A DNA stretch of 64,000 nt from Isoperla grammatica. Taxonomy: Eukaryota; Arthropoda; Insecta; Plecoptera; Perlodidae. The notes beneath the pieces are model-generated. The model made no database searches. It saw only the letters and a program-made list of their open reading frames with translations, and was not told the origin of the DNA. The position numbers were made by a program, and so were the translations under genes. Below, in pieces: positions 12,301 to 20,336 of this stretch. Where the stretch lies: contig OX246743.1 in the NCBI GenBank assembly GCA_945910005.1, forward strand, positions 9,232,736 to 9,296,735, in the 5' to 3' direction. Numbering within the stretch: the first letter of the stretch is position 1; every line of letters begins with the position of its first letter.

Positions 12301-14547
12301 GGATGATTTCGCTGAAGCGTCGAAGACAACTCGTAGTTTCGTGGTTGTACTGGAAGATTTGAGCGCAGGATGGTGAGGAAGATAGTAGCAGTTTTCAGGT
12401 TCATTTTGTTCCTCAACCAACTCCATATGATTAAGTTCCATGTATTCATTGAGAAAATCACAGTATTGTGTTTTCAGTATGTTATCTGAAGATAAGCGTC
12501 GTTCTAGGCCTTTAAATCGTTTAACAGCTTGGTCTCTTGACTTTCCTAAACCTTGTGGATCTTGATTGAATGGCAATTGTACCGTGTAACGGCCGCTTGA
12601 TGTGCGCTGGAAGTGTGAACTGAAGTGAGCTTCGCATGCTTCCTCTTGCTTGGATGGTTTAGGAGATGAAATTTCAGAACAATCTTCGATCTTCCAAAAC
12701 GCAGTGAGAAGATTATCGAGTTTAGTTTGAATGCTCAAATGGCAGAATAGAGGGTTCGATTGGATTGACTGCATTGAATTGCCTCGTCGAGACACCCTTC
12801 CAGTCACAACCCAGCCTAGGGAGGTTTTTTGAACTATGGGAAGATTTTTACCCATTTTGATTTGGCCTATGCATAAAAGTTCAAAGAATATTTCTGCCCC
12901 TAGGAGGGCATCTATGCCCCGCGGCATATTGAATTGAGGATCTGCAAGTTTAACTCTTTGCGGAAGATGCCAATCTCTGATGTCTACCTCGTATAAAGGC
13001 AATTCACCTGTAATCTTATTTATGACCAGAAATTCTAGGTCTGCTTGAAAAGAATTGAATTGTGACTTGATTTTTGTTTGCACAGTGTGCGATGCTTTGG
13101 CTGACTGCTTGTTTATTCCGAATATGGGTGTGCATGTCTTGTTCCGCTTCAATCCTAGAGATTGGGCCATAGCTTCAGTCATGAAATGAGACTGGGAGCC
13201 CGAGTCAAGCAGTACACGGCAAGGGAAAAGAGCGCCAGTAGAATTAGATATGAGAATTATAGCTGTCGCGAGAACTACCTCCCCGTTGCCTTGCGAGCTT
13301 GTAGTAACTGTGGGTTGAACGGTTTCTGACTGTGGTCTAGTGGTTTCGCCCAAGTGTAGTATTGTATGATGTCGCTTATGGCACTTCCTGCAGGTTCCAG
13401 GATTTTTGCATTTAATTGTTTGATGTCCGAACTTCAAACAATTGAGACAAATGTGCAGGTCTCTAGCCTTTTGTATCCTATCTTGAATAGATAGGGCAGT
13501 GAATTTATCGCACTGCATTAGTGAGTGTGATTGCTCGCATAGTAGACATTTGAGCTGTGGGCTTGAAGTCACAAATGACGTAGATGGATTGCGAACCGGG
13601 GCTTTTCTCGAGTTAGGCTTATCCGAATTGCATGCTTCTAAAATGACGCACCGTTCATTTAGAAATTGAATTAAGTTCTTGTACTTCACATCAGTAACCG
13701 TGGCCGAATGAGTTTCCCAAAGGAGCCGGGTAGCAGAGTCGAATTTGTTAGTTATCATATACAAAATCAATGCGTCCCAATGGTGGGTAGGTTCGCCCAA
13801 GGTGGCAAGTGCTCGCATGTGTTTTTGAAGGTTGTCGACTAGGGGTCTGAGATAAGCGGTGGATTCGCATTGTAGCTTCGGTAGCTCGAAGAGCGCTTGA
13901 ATGTGTTTTGTAATTATAATCCTTTTGTTAGCGAATCTAGATTTTAGTAACTCCCATGCAGTGTCATAATTAACACTAGACACCTCAAGAGAATGAATAA
14001 CGTTTAATGCATCGCCTCGTAGGGAAGCTTTGAGGTAATGGAATTTTTGGATTTTATTGAGTGACTGATTTGAATCAATTAGGGAAGAGAATGTGTCTTG
14101 GTATTGTTGCCAATCTTCGTAGGAACCATTGAAAGTAGGCAATTCGATGGTTGGAAGTTTAATGGCATTAGTTGTCAGAGTGGCAGCTGAGTGAGCAGAA
14201 TCAGAATGAGGGCTTTGAGGAGTCGCATGAGGAGTCAAATAGTCCTGGATGCGTGCTTTAAGGTCAAAGTATTCTTCTTCAAATACAATTCTTTCTTCTA
14301 CTAATTCATGAGATGACTCAGTATCAGCAAATAATTCTTCTAACTGTGTTTGAATACGATCGAATTCCAGCCAACATTCATCAATACTGTTAATTCGTAC
14401 GGACAAGAGCGAAAGTGGTTTTGACGTGTCAAAGTCATCAACGAAGGTTTTATGACGAGTGAGTCGTGCTTTCACATGACCGCGCTGCTTGATGAGTAGC
14501 TTGACCTTGGCCGCTTCAGCCTTGGCAATGTCAGCTGGGGTAGCCAT
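9379..14547 (-). CDS. BEL/Pao Gag-Pol polyprotein
   Basis: One frame of about 1722 residues from the ATG at 14547 (an in-frame ATG 14 codons earlier is less likely). Residue numbers below count from that earlier ATG. Gag-like DUF1759 region near 140-320; three cysteine/histidine clusters near 348-412 (CLNCLKFGHQTIKC is a CCHC knuckle); DUF1758 aspartic protease with DSGSQ at 462; reverse transcriptase with YVDD near 875; RNase H start GFSDAS near 1052; HHCC zinc-binding region 1369-1407; integrase catalytic D near 1439, D in CDN near 1505 and E in GLWEAG near 1559; C-terminal DUF5641 near 1640-1736. Family knowledge says it packages RNA, makes cDNA and inserts it. No stop, frameshift or missing catalytic residue was seen, and no env-like frame follows. 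Confidence 0.95.
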   Translation of the reverse strand: MATPADIAKAEAAKVKLLIKQRGHVKARLTRHKTFVDDFDTSKPLSLLSVRINSIDECWLEFDRIQTQLEELFADTESSHELVEERIVFEEEYFDLKARIQDYLTPHATPQSPHSDSAHSAATLTTNAIKLPTIELPTFNGSYEDWQQYQDTFSSLIDSNQSLNKIQKFHYLKASLRGDALNVIHSLEVSSVNYDTAWELLKSRFANKRIIITKHIQALFELPKLQCESTAYLRPLVDNLQKHMRALATLGEPTHHWDALILYMITNKFDSATRLLWETHSATVTDVKYKNLIQFLNERCVILEACNSDKPNSRKAPVRNPSTSFVTSSPQLKCLLCEQSHSLMQCDKFTALSIQDRIQKARDLHICLNCLKFGHQTIKCKNPGTCRKCHKRHHTILHLGETTRPQSETVQPTVTTSSQGNGEVVLATAIILISNSTGALFPCRVLLDSGSQSHFMTEAMAQSLGLKRNKTCTPIFGINKQSAKASHTVQTKIKSQFNSFQADLEFLVINKITGELPLYEVDIRDWHLPQRVKLADPQFNMPRGIDALLGAEIFFELLCIGQIKMGKNLPIVQKTSLGWVVTGRVSRRGNSMQSIQSNPLFCHLSIQTKLDNLLTAFWKIEDCSEISSPKPSKQEEACEAHFSSHFQRTSSGRYTVQLPFNQDPQGLGKSRDQAVKRFKGLERRLSSDNILKTQYCDFLNEYMELNHMELVEEQNEPENCYYLPHHPALKSSSTTTKLRVVFDASAKSSSGQSLNDILMVGPTIQRDLFSIMLSFRMHVYVFTTDIKQMYRQILVEPTQTEYQRIVWRNNPDEELQTYRLTTVTYGTAAAPFLAIRTLQQLAGDEKHNYPLAAQTAVNDFYVDDLVTGSNSLETALQIQSEMIHMLDSGGFELRKWCANHPELLKNIPPEHRDQYYSIDTEDSKASIKALGIHWQPTSDTFQFKVTLPDKPPNVTKRTILSETSRLFDPLGLVAPVIIVAKIIMQQLWQLNISWDESVPFHIHTTWMHYRSRLFDLNDASIKRRITHGTDETSVELHGFSDASETSYGACIYIRSGHSNDVASVNLLCAKSRVAPLKKISLPRLELCGALILAQLVSKVADELSRHRIKATHLWTDSTIVLHWLASPSNKWKTFVANRVSEIQGLTNQCTWRHVNSGDNSADILSRGTTPKQLINSELWWFGPSWLKHDSRQWPTASIQQEIPSPDILEEKKNLIISCPVNLESAENLNLDSKFSCWYKLTRITALCKRFVNNTRLHRNQRQFGPLTVPELQVAEVFWINSAQQLHFADEIKSLKKKGQVKPSSKLRTLNPFVDTNGLLRVGGRLKHSELDYNHKHPIILPEDHVITKLIIQREHIKSLHAGPQALLARIRTKFWPINGKILTRRIVRKCIKCFKVNPTNNKQLMGDLPHYRVQPSRPFLNCGVDYCGPIYAKRMFQRRSTAVKTYIALFICMATKAIHLELVMDLTTEAFLAAFKRFISRRGKPTHIYCDNATTFVGAKNELADLRKLFLSNAYQHDVARLLAEDEITWKFIPARSPHFGGLWEAGVKTVKGHLKRLMGNAQLQFDELITLLCQIESCVNSRPITPLSSNPDDLLSLTPAHFLISDTHSTPVEPDLTSLSTNRLSRWQRGQQLLQAFWRRYSSEYLTSLQQRHKWSAMGRDIQLNSLVLLKEDFRPPLTWDIGRVVTLHPGADGIVRVATVKTSRGLFKRATNNLCPLPTD

Positions 14548-15074
14548 AAAGACAATGCGAACGACAGACAATGCTCGATTACAGTCCAAATAAACAGGTA
14601 AAAAATACGACGATAAATAAGATTGGCATGGAAAATGGCGTGAATAATAAGGCAGGAAGAAAGGAAACCGACAGGAACCTCACATAGTACTAACCTTGGC
14701 GAGCTATGACAAACTCGGACGTAGCCTGTCACTGGGTCGGACAGGTGATGTCTGGCTTGACGTCCAAGGTCATGGCAGCTGGCTGGCGGCTGTAGAATCT
14801 CGGAGAATTTTCGAGACTAGGGATGCAATAGGCCTTGCTTTGAAAGATCGAGAAAGAAGTAGGCCTCGCTTGATGCTTGAGAAGTGGACGAATTGCTTGA
14901 GTATAGTAGGCCTACCCCTAGTGGGCGTGGTGGCTTGAAAACGATGCTTGTGTATTGCTTGAGTAGGCCTAGGCCTAAGCCGATAAATGTTCGTAGTCTG
15001 GCTTACCGTTTCACTCGAAATAAGTTGAAAAACACTTTGAATTACGTAGTTATTACGTCGCATGGCATGTCGAT

Positions 15075-15092
15075 ATCACGTCGGGGTCACCA
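15075..15092 (-). promoter_or_regulatory. BEL/Pao primer-binding site, tRNA-Trp type
   Basis: The minus strand reads TGGTGACCCCGACGTGAT, the 18-base complement of the 3' end of animal tRNA-Trp, 5 bases inside the 5' LTR. The same 18 bases prime the unrelated gypsy element at 20166-20183. Confidence 0.88.
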
Positions 15093-15097
15093 AAAAA

Positions 15098-15478
15098 TGT
15101 TATGTCAGGGGATGTTGACATAAGTAATGTTTCAATTCAAGATGGGAGAATAAATAAAAATCAAATTCATCACACGGAAATATATATAATGAATACAAAA
15201 TATACCAACTAGACAATGTATCTGTAGATAATCAGAACTAAAGAGTGAATACAGAATAGGTAAGCTTCTTCGAGCACAAACGACTGTTTCGTAACGAGTC
15301 CACAACGCAAGTCCGAGTCGCCCTAATCTCCAACCGTCACTCCCCGCTAGCTTGGTGGCCAGGCACAAGGCGCATGCCTCGAAGTTTCAATAGCTCGCCG
15401 CGGAGCAGCACGGAACGAAGGGCGCGCGCAGGAGGCGCGCACAATACAAAATAATATAAATGCACTAAAGAGTAAACA
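15098..15478 (-). repeat. BEL/Pao 5' LTR
   Basis: 381-bp partner of 8927-9307. It should contain the promoter and polyadenylation signals. A GC- and CpG-rich block lies near 15360-15445, but I cannot place a transcription start. Confidence 0.95.
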
Positions 15479-15574
15479 ATGTATGTATTTATGTATGTAT
15501 GTATGTATGTATGTATGTATGTATGTATGTGTGTATGTATGTATGTATGTATGTATGTATGTATGTATGTATGT
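15479..15574. repeat. (TATG)n microsatellite, right part
   Basis: Continuation of the tract at 8642-8926 on the other side of the BEL insertion, with one TGTG interruption. Confidence 0.9.
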
Positions 15575-15870
15575 TTGGTTTTTGTGTTAACAAATTGTTT
15601 CCTATGCAACATAATAAGGTGAGATACTTTCTATTAGGTACATAATAACGTTGAGTGAGCCCTATATTTCTCACTCAACGATAATAATGCACCATTACCA
15701 TCAAAATGCACCTAATCCTAACTTGATTGAGGTAAAATTCATGGTGACTAGTGAGGTAATCATGACAAAATGGGAGAGTATAGTGGGTGCATTTGATTGA
15801 TTGATTAATGGGGCTTAACGTCTCATATTTATGCAACGATGGCTAATCGAGACGATGGGTGCATTTAGAT
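15575..15870. other. Spacer between BEL and gypsy elements
   Basis: No gene. A hairpin CGTTGAGTGAG / CTCACTCAACG with a 10-base loop lies near 15651-15682, and a GATTGATTGATTAATGGGGC motif follows near 15796. The GGGTGCATTT motif occurs twice (near 15785 and 15857). Confidence 0.4.
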
Positions 15871-16022
15871 TATGGTTTTTATAAGATAAATTATAAAGAA
15901 CCAAATTTAACTAAATTTATTATCGTGTCTTTATATCAGCCCCTGGTTACAAACTGATTAGCAAAACATTTTATTTGTTCTTCCTCGATTGTTGCGGACC
16001 CACCGCCTGGCAAGCCGCCACA
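15871..16022 (-). repeat. Gypsy 3' LTR
   Basis: 152-bp match to 20185-20336. The pol frame overruns the purine tract and ends inside this LTR at 15971, an overlap that ties the protein tail to LTR sequence. Confidence 0.92.
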
Positions 16023-16164
16023 GTACCTCCCCCCAGTATCGGAGGGTTGTGACGATACGGAGAAGTGTGAACCAGCTGGGCGGAAAAGTGAACGCGCTTG
16101 ACGGATGCTTTTGCATTCAACGGAGCGGTGGGTGTACCGATGATGGTGGTTGATGAGGGTGTGA

Positions 16165-16204
<40 letters not shown>

Positions 16205-16206
16205 GC

Positions 16207-16297
<91 letters not shown>

Positions 16298-19200
16298 GCT
16301 GTTGTTGTTGTAGTGGGCTGCAATAGGCAATACGTTGCCAGGAAAAGTGTGGCCTGGCGTCGGTTTGGAAGGTGCGTTGACAGCCAAGATGCTGTCTGCA
16401 TCCACATATGCAGGTTTGAGCCGGTCGATGGAGACCACTACACTCTTGCCGGCACGGTGGATGGTGAAAAATTTATCGTTACGTGAAATGACTTCGTATG
16501 GGCCATCATACGGTTGTTGAAGAGGAGTACGGACCGCATCATGACGCACGAATACATGCGAGCAGGTTGCAAGATCTCGAAAAACAAAGACCGCGTGTTG
16601 GCCGTGGTGAGACGGTTGAACCGGACGCAACTGTGAAAGTCGACGTCGAAGGCGGTCAACGTATGCTGATGTGGATTCTGGCGTCGCTGGCGGGGGCGAG
16701 AGATATTCGCCCGGTAGACGGAGTGTTGTGCCGTACACGAGCTCAGCGGGGGTGGCCTTGAGGTCCTCCTTCCATGAGGCACGGATGCCGAGCATTACCC
16801 ATGGCAAAGCGTCCGTCCAGCGGTCATCCCCATGGCATCGAAGTGCTGCCTTCAGCTGACGGTGAAGTCGTTCCACCATACCGTTGGATTGAGGGTGGTA
16901 GGCTGCGGTCCGGAGGTGAGTCATGCCAGTAATGTTACTGAGTGCACGGAAGAGGTGGGACTCGAACTGGCGGCCCAAGTCCGTTGTAACCTTAAGCGGT
17001 GTTCCGAACCGTGAGATCCAACCTGTGACGAGTGCGGTAGCCACCGTCTCGGCAGTGATATCGGAAAGCGGTATGGCCACGCAAGTGAGGAGATATCGGA
17101 AACCATCGGAAATTGGTAGTGGCCCGACCAAGTCGAGGTGTATGTGTTCGAACCTGGTGGCGGTTGGAGAAAAACGTGCAAGTGGTGCTGTGGTGTGACG
17201 CGTAACTTTGGAACGCTGACACGTGATACATGCGCGGGCCCAATCACGGCAATCTTTATTTATAGAGGGCCATACAAAACGTTGAGTGACGAGTTTGGTC
17301 GTTGCTTTGACACCTGGATGAGACAAACTGTGCAGGCTATCGAAAACTTGTCGACGTAAAGTCTGTGGTACGAATGGCCGCGGAAGTGATTGTGACATGT
17401 CACAGTAGAGAGGCAAATCTGTGTCATTAAGCTGCTGTGGGTGCAACTGCAGGGTAGAGTTAGCATGTAAGAGATCACGTAGCTCAGCGTTGTCCAGTTG
17501 AGCACGGGCAATATCAGCGTAGCCGACTGGAAAAGAGATGGCGTCAACACGAGACAGGGCATCGGCTACGACGTTGTCTTTACCAGGAATATGACGTATG
17601 TCTGTTGTGAATTGCCCGATTAAATCGAGGTGGCGAAACTGTCTAGGTGAACATTTTTCAGGGCGCTGTGTAAATGCGAAAGTCAACGGTTTGTGGTCGG
17701 TGTACACAGTGAAAGTGCGCGCTTCCAACATATGGCGAAAGAAAATTATGGTGTCGTACACTGCAAGAAGTTCACGGTCGTACGCACCGTAGTTACGCTG
17801 TGCGGTATTTAATTTTCGTGAGAAAAAAGCGAGAGGTTCCCATCCACGGCTCGTACGCTGCTGGAGTGCGGCTCCAATGCTGGTATCAGAGGCGTCGGTG
17901 ATGATTGCTAATTCTGCGTTGATATCTGGGTGCGCCAGAAGCGTAGCCTGGGAGAGGCTGTTTTTGCATTCTTGAAACGCAGCCTGGAGTTCCGGTGTCC
18001 AAACAATGATTGTTTTGGCTGAAGTTTCGTCACCGGCGAGGAGGTTGTTAAGGGGGGCCTGTATCCTAGCTGCAGACGGAAGAAAACGGCGGTACAAGTT
18101 TATCATTCCAAGGAATTGGCGAAGCTGCTTGACGTTGGCAGGTAAGGGGAAAGAGAGGATGGCCTCAACCTTCTCCGAAAGAGGGCAGGTGCCACTGGCG
18201 CTGACTGTGTACCCTAGAAACTTGACTTCTGGAACACCGAATACACATTTGGAGGAGTTGATCAAAACGCCGTATTCTGAAAGTCGCGTGAACAGGAGGC
18301 GAAGATGTTCTTCATGTTGTGTTGGGTTGGAGGAAGCGACAAGGATGTCGTCGATATAGACGTAGCAAAAATCGAGGTCCCGTAATACCTCATCGATAAA
18401 ACGTTGAAATGTCTGAGCCGCGTTTCGTAGGCCAAAACTCATAAACGGAAATTCAAATAATCCGAAGGGAGTAGTGATCGCCGTCTTGGGAATGTCTTCA
18501 GCAGCAACAGGAATTTGATTGTACGCTCGCACTAAGTCAATGGTTGAAAAGATACACTTGCCTGAAAGATTCTGCGTGAAATCCTGGATGTGTGGAACTG
18601 GATACCGGTCCGGAATAGTCCTGGCGTTCAAAGGGCGGTAATCTCCACAAGGCCTCCACTGATCACCTTTCTTGGGAACAAGGTGGAGAGCTGCGGACCA
18701 ACTGCTAGATGACCGTCGCGCGACGCCTGTTTTCATCATACTGTCAAACTCCCGTTTCGCGATTTTTAGGCGGTCTGGCGCAAGACGTCTGGGCCTGCAC
18801 GAAACCGGTGGCCCGGGCGTCGTATTGATGTGGTGTTGCGTTTGGTGTTTTGGCATTGTAGGATTGCCACTTGGGCGTGTGACTTCCGGAAACTGTGCGA
18901 GTAACGCGTGAAAGGGGGACTGAAGATCGTTGTTGCGCGAAATTACCTTGACGTGTACTAGCGCGCCAGTAGATAGTTTTCCTGGAGTTGTTAATGTAGT
19001 GACGTTGTCAACCAATTGCCGTCGGCGTACGTCAATGAGTAGACTGTAATGCGCCAAAAAATCTACACCGATGATAGGCTGATCGACGTCGGCGACAATG
19101 AAACGCCATGTGAAATCTCGGCGCAAACCAAGATCCAGAGATAAAGTCAGAGGACCGTATGTGCAAATTGGGGATCCATTTGCAGCGAACAATGTGTAGT

Positions 19201-19339
19201 CGGTTTTCCCGGGATGACCGAAAACTTTGCTTTTCGGGTAAACACAAAGGTCGGACCCAGTATCAATAAGGAACTCTGTGCGCGTCAACCTGTCGGTTAC
19301 AAAAAGGCGATTTGCAGTGGGGCCATAGCCAGCCGCCAT
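15971..19339 (-). CDS. Ty3/gypsy Pol polyprotein
   Basis: About 1122 residues. Aspartic protease DTGSD at 26-30; reverse transcriptase with YIDD near 328-331; RNase H starting TDASD near 481; integrase zinc region with H at 674 and CITC near 704; catalytic D in DLVGP near 736, D in TTDLGRQF near 787 and E in NGMVER near 823. Between the first two catalytic residues the strand after LLTCV is about eight residues shorter than in related elements, so integrase may be impaired. The tail near 1000-1060 is a run of Asn encoded by an AAC microsatellite. The start ATG shares one base with the gag stop (TAATG), which suggests reinitiation. Confidence 0.93.
16164..16311. repeat. (GTT)n microsatellite in pol tail
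   Basis: About 148 bases of GTT with two GCT units. On the minus strand it encodes the poly-Asn stretch of Pol in frame, between the integrase C-terminal region and the LTR, so length change in threes would be tolerated. Confidence 0.93.
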
Positions 19340-20115
19340 TACTGACCGCCCCGACTGTTTTCCTGGTACTTACATGGAGGTATACAGTGGCGAGCGAGGT
19401 TTCCGAAAGTAGCGTGGTACCAACAAAATCCTCTGTCAGTGGTCGTGCCTGCTGGTGATTGGGCCCTGTTGCGTGACCTTGAACGCTGACGACGGCCCTG
19501 GAATCGATCATCACTGAGCGCGGCGACACTGGCAGTCAGGGACTCCAACTGTTGTGACAACTCTTGAATTCGAACATCTGCCTCGGTAGCCACAGCGGCG
19601 ACCCGCGGTCCAGTAGAGTTGTCACAAATCTTATCAGCTAACTTCGCAAGGGCTCCCAGCTCAGTTGTCGGCGATGCGGCTAATATGTCCTGCATTCTTA
19701 ATGGAAGGCGGCCGAGCCACAATGTCCGTAGTAGCTCGTCTGGAAGTGCCGTTTCGCTAAATGCCCGTAAATGTCTTAAAAACTGTGATGGTGTACGGTC
19801 ACCGAGCTCCTCCCGTTCTAGCAATTGGCGCATGCGTGAGCTCTGTGTAGCCGATAGCCGCGAGATCAGCTCCGACTTTAAGGTGCTGTACTTGCTTGTC
19901 GCGGGTGGATTGATTATTATGTCCTCCACTTCTGCCGCATATTTGCTGTCCAATTGGGCTAGCACATGGTAAAACTGGGTAGTGTCCTGAGTGATGCCAC
20001 TTAGCGCGAATTGTGCTTCCAATTGGGCGAACCACAGCGCCGGTTTCTCTGGCCAGAACGGCGGCAGCCTCAAACTCACTCGGTCCACTCTTGTGTCGTT
20101 TGTAGGTGCTTCCAT
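19339..20115 (-). CDS. Ty3/gypsy Gag
   Basis: 258 residues starting [11 protein letters not shown] helical capsid-like region covers roughly 20-170 ([18 protein letters not shown] near the start). Near the C-terminus a CWYH..C..C cluster at about 230-247 replaces the usual CCHC knuckle. Gag builds the particle that holds element RNA. The frame ends in TAATG shared with pol. The start is the first ATG after the primer-binding site, with a 50-base leader. Confidence 0.9.
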   Translation of the reverse strand: MEAPTNDTRVDRVSLRLPPFWPEKPALWFAQLEAQFALSGITQDTTQFYHVLAQLDSKYAAEVEDIIINPPATSKYSTLKSELISRLSATQSSRMRQLLEREELGDRTPSQFLRHLRAFSETALPDELLRTLWLGRLPLRMQDILAASPTTELGALAKLADKICDNSTGPRVAAVATEADVRIQELSQQLESLTASVAALSDDRFQGRRQRSRSRNRAQSPAGTTTDRGFCWYHATFGNLARHCIPPCKYQENSRGGQ

Positions 20116-20165
20116 TTAAAATTGATTATCGACAGATCAGAAGGTATTAGTCTTATTCAAATCAA

Positions 20166-20183
20166 ATCACGTCGGGGTCACCA
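20166..20183 (-). promoter_or_regulatory. Gypsy primer-binding site, tRNA-Trp type
   Basis: The plus strand reads ATCACGTCGGGGTCACCA, preceded by AA as in tRNA-Trp, so the match reaches 20 bases. It lies one base from the 5' LTR. Confidence 0.9.
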
Positions 20184-20184
20184 A

Positions 20185-20336
20185 TATGGTTTTTATAAGA
20201 TAAATTATAAAGAACCAAATTTAACTAAATTTATTATCGTGTCTTTATATCAGCCCCTGGTTACAAACTGATTAGCAAAACATTTTATTTGTTCTTCCTC
20301 GATTGTTGCGGACCCACCGCCTGGCAAGCCGCCACA
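20185..20336 (-). repeat. Gypsy 5' LTR
   Basis: 152-bp partner of 15871-16022, TG..TA on the coding strand. The short length leaves little room for promoter elements. Confidence 0.92.

Larger units (their letters stand above)
8927..15478 (-). mobile_element. Full-length BEL/Pao LTR retrotransposon (6552 bp)
   Basis: The element lies on the minus strand: 5' LTR 15098-15478, primer-binding site 15075-15092, one long polyprotein frame, purine-rich tract at 9308-9320 and 3' LTR 8927-9307. It is flanked by a 5-bp duplication ATGTA (8922-8926, 15479-15483), typical of BEL/Pao. The two 381-bp LTRs look identical by eye and the polyprotein is uninterrupted, so this is a very recent and possibly still mobile insertion. 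It entered a TATG microsatellite inside the composite TIR element. Confidence 0.95.
15871..20336 (-). mobile_element. Ty3/gypsy LTR retrotransposon (4466 bp)
   Basis: Minus-strand element: 5' LTR 20185-20336, tRNA-Trp primer-binding site 20166-20183, gag, pol, purine tract next to the 3' LTR (16023-16036) and 3' LTR 15871-16022. A 4-bp duplication AGAT (15867-15870, 20337-20340) fits LTR ends TG..TA on the coding strand; a TG..CA reading two bases shorter gives no duplication. The LTRs are only 152 bp and look identical, so the insertion is young. It is nested in the composite TIR element. Confidence 0.92.

Noticed and set aside
16098..16407. Poly-Leu (plus) and poly-Thr (minus) frames
   Set aside because: Other-frame readings of the AAC tract in pol.
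15971..20115. Endogenous retrovirus with env
   Set aside because: No third frame follows pol; the tail after integrase is an Asn-rich linker that ends in the LTR.
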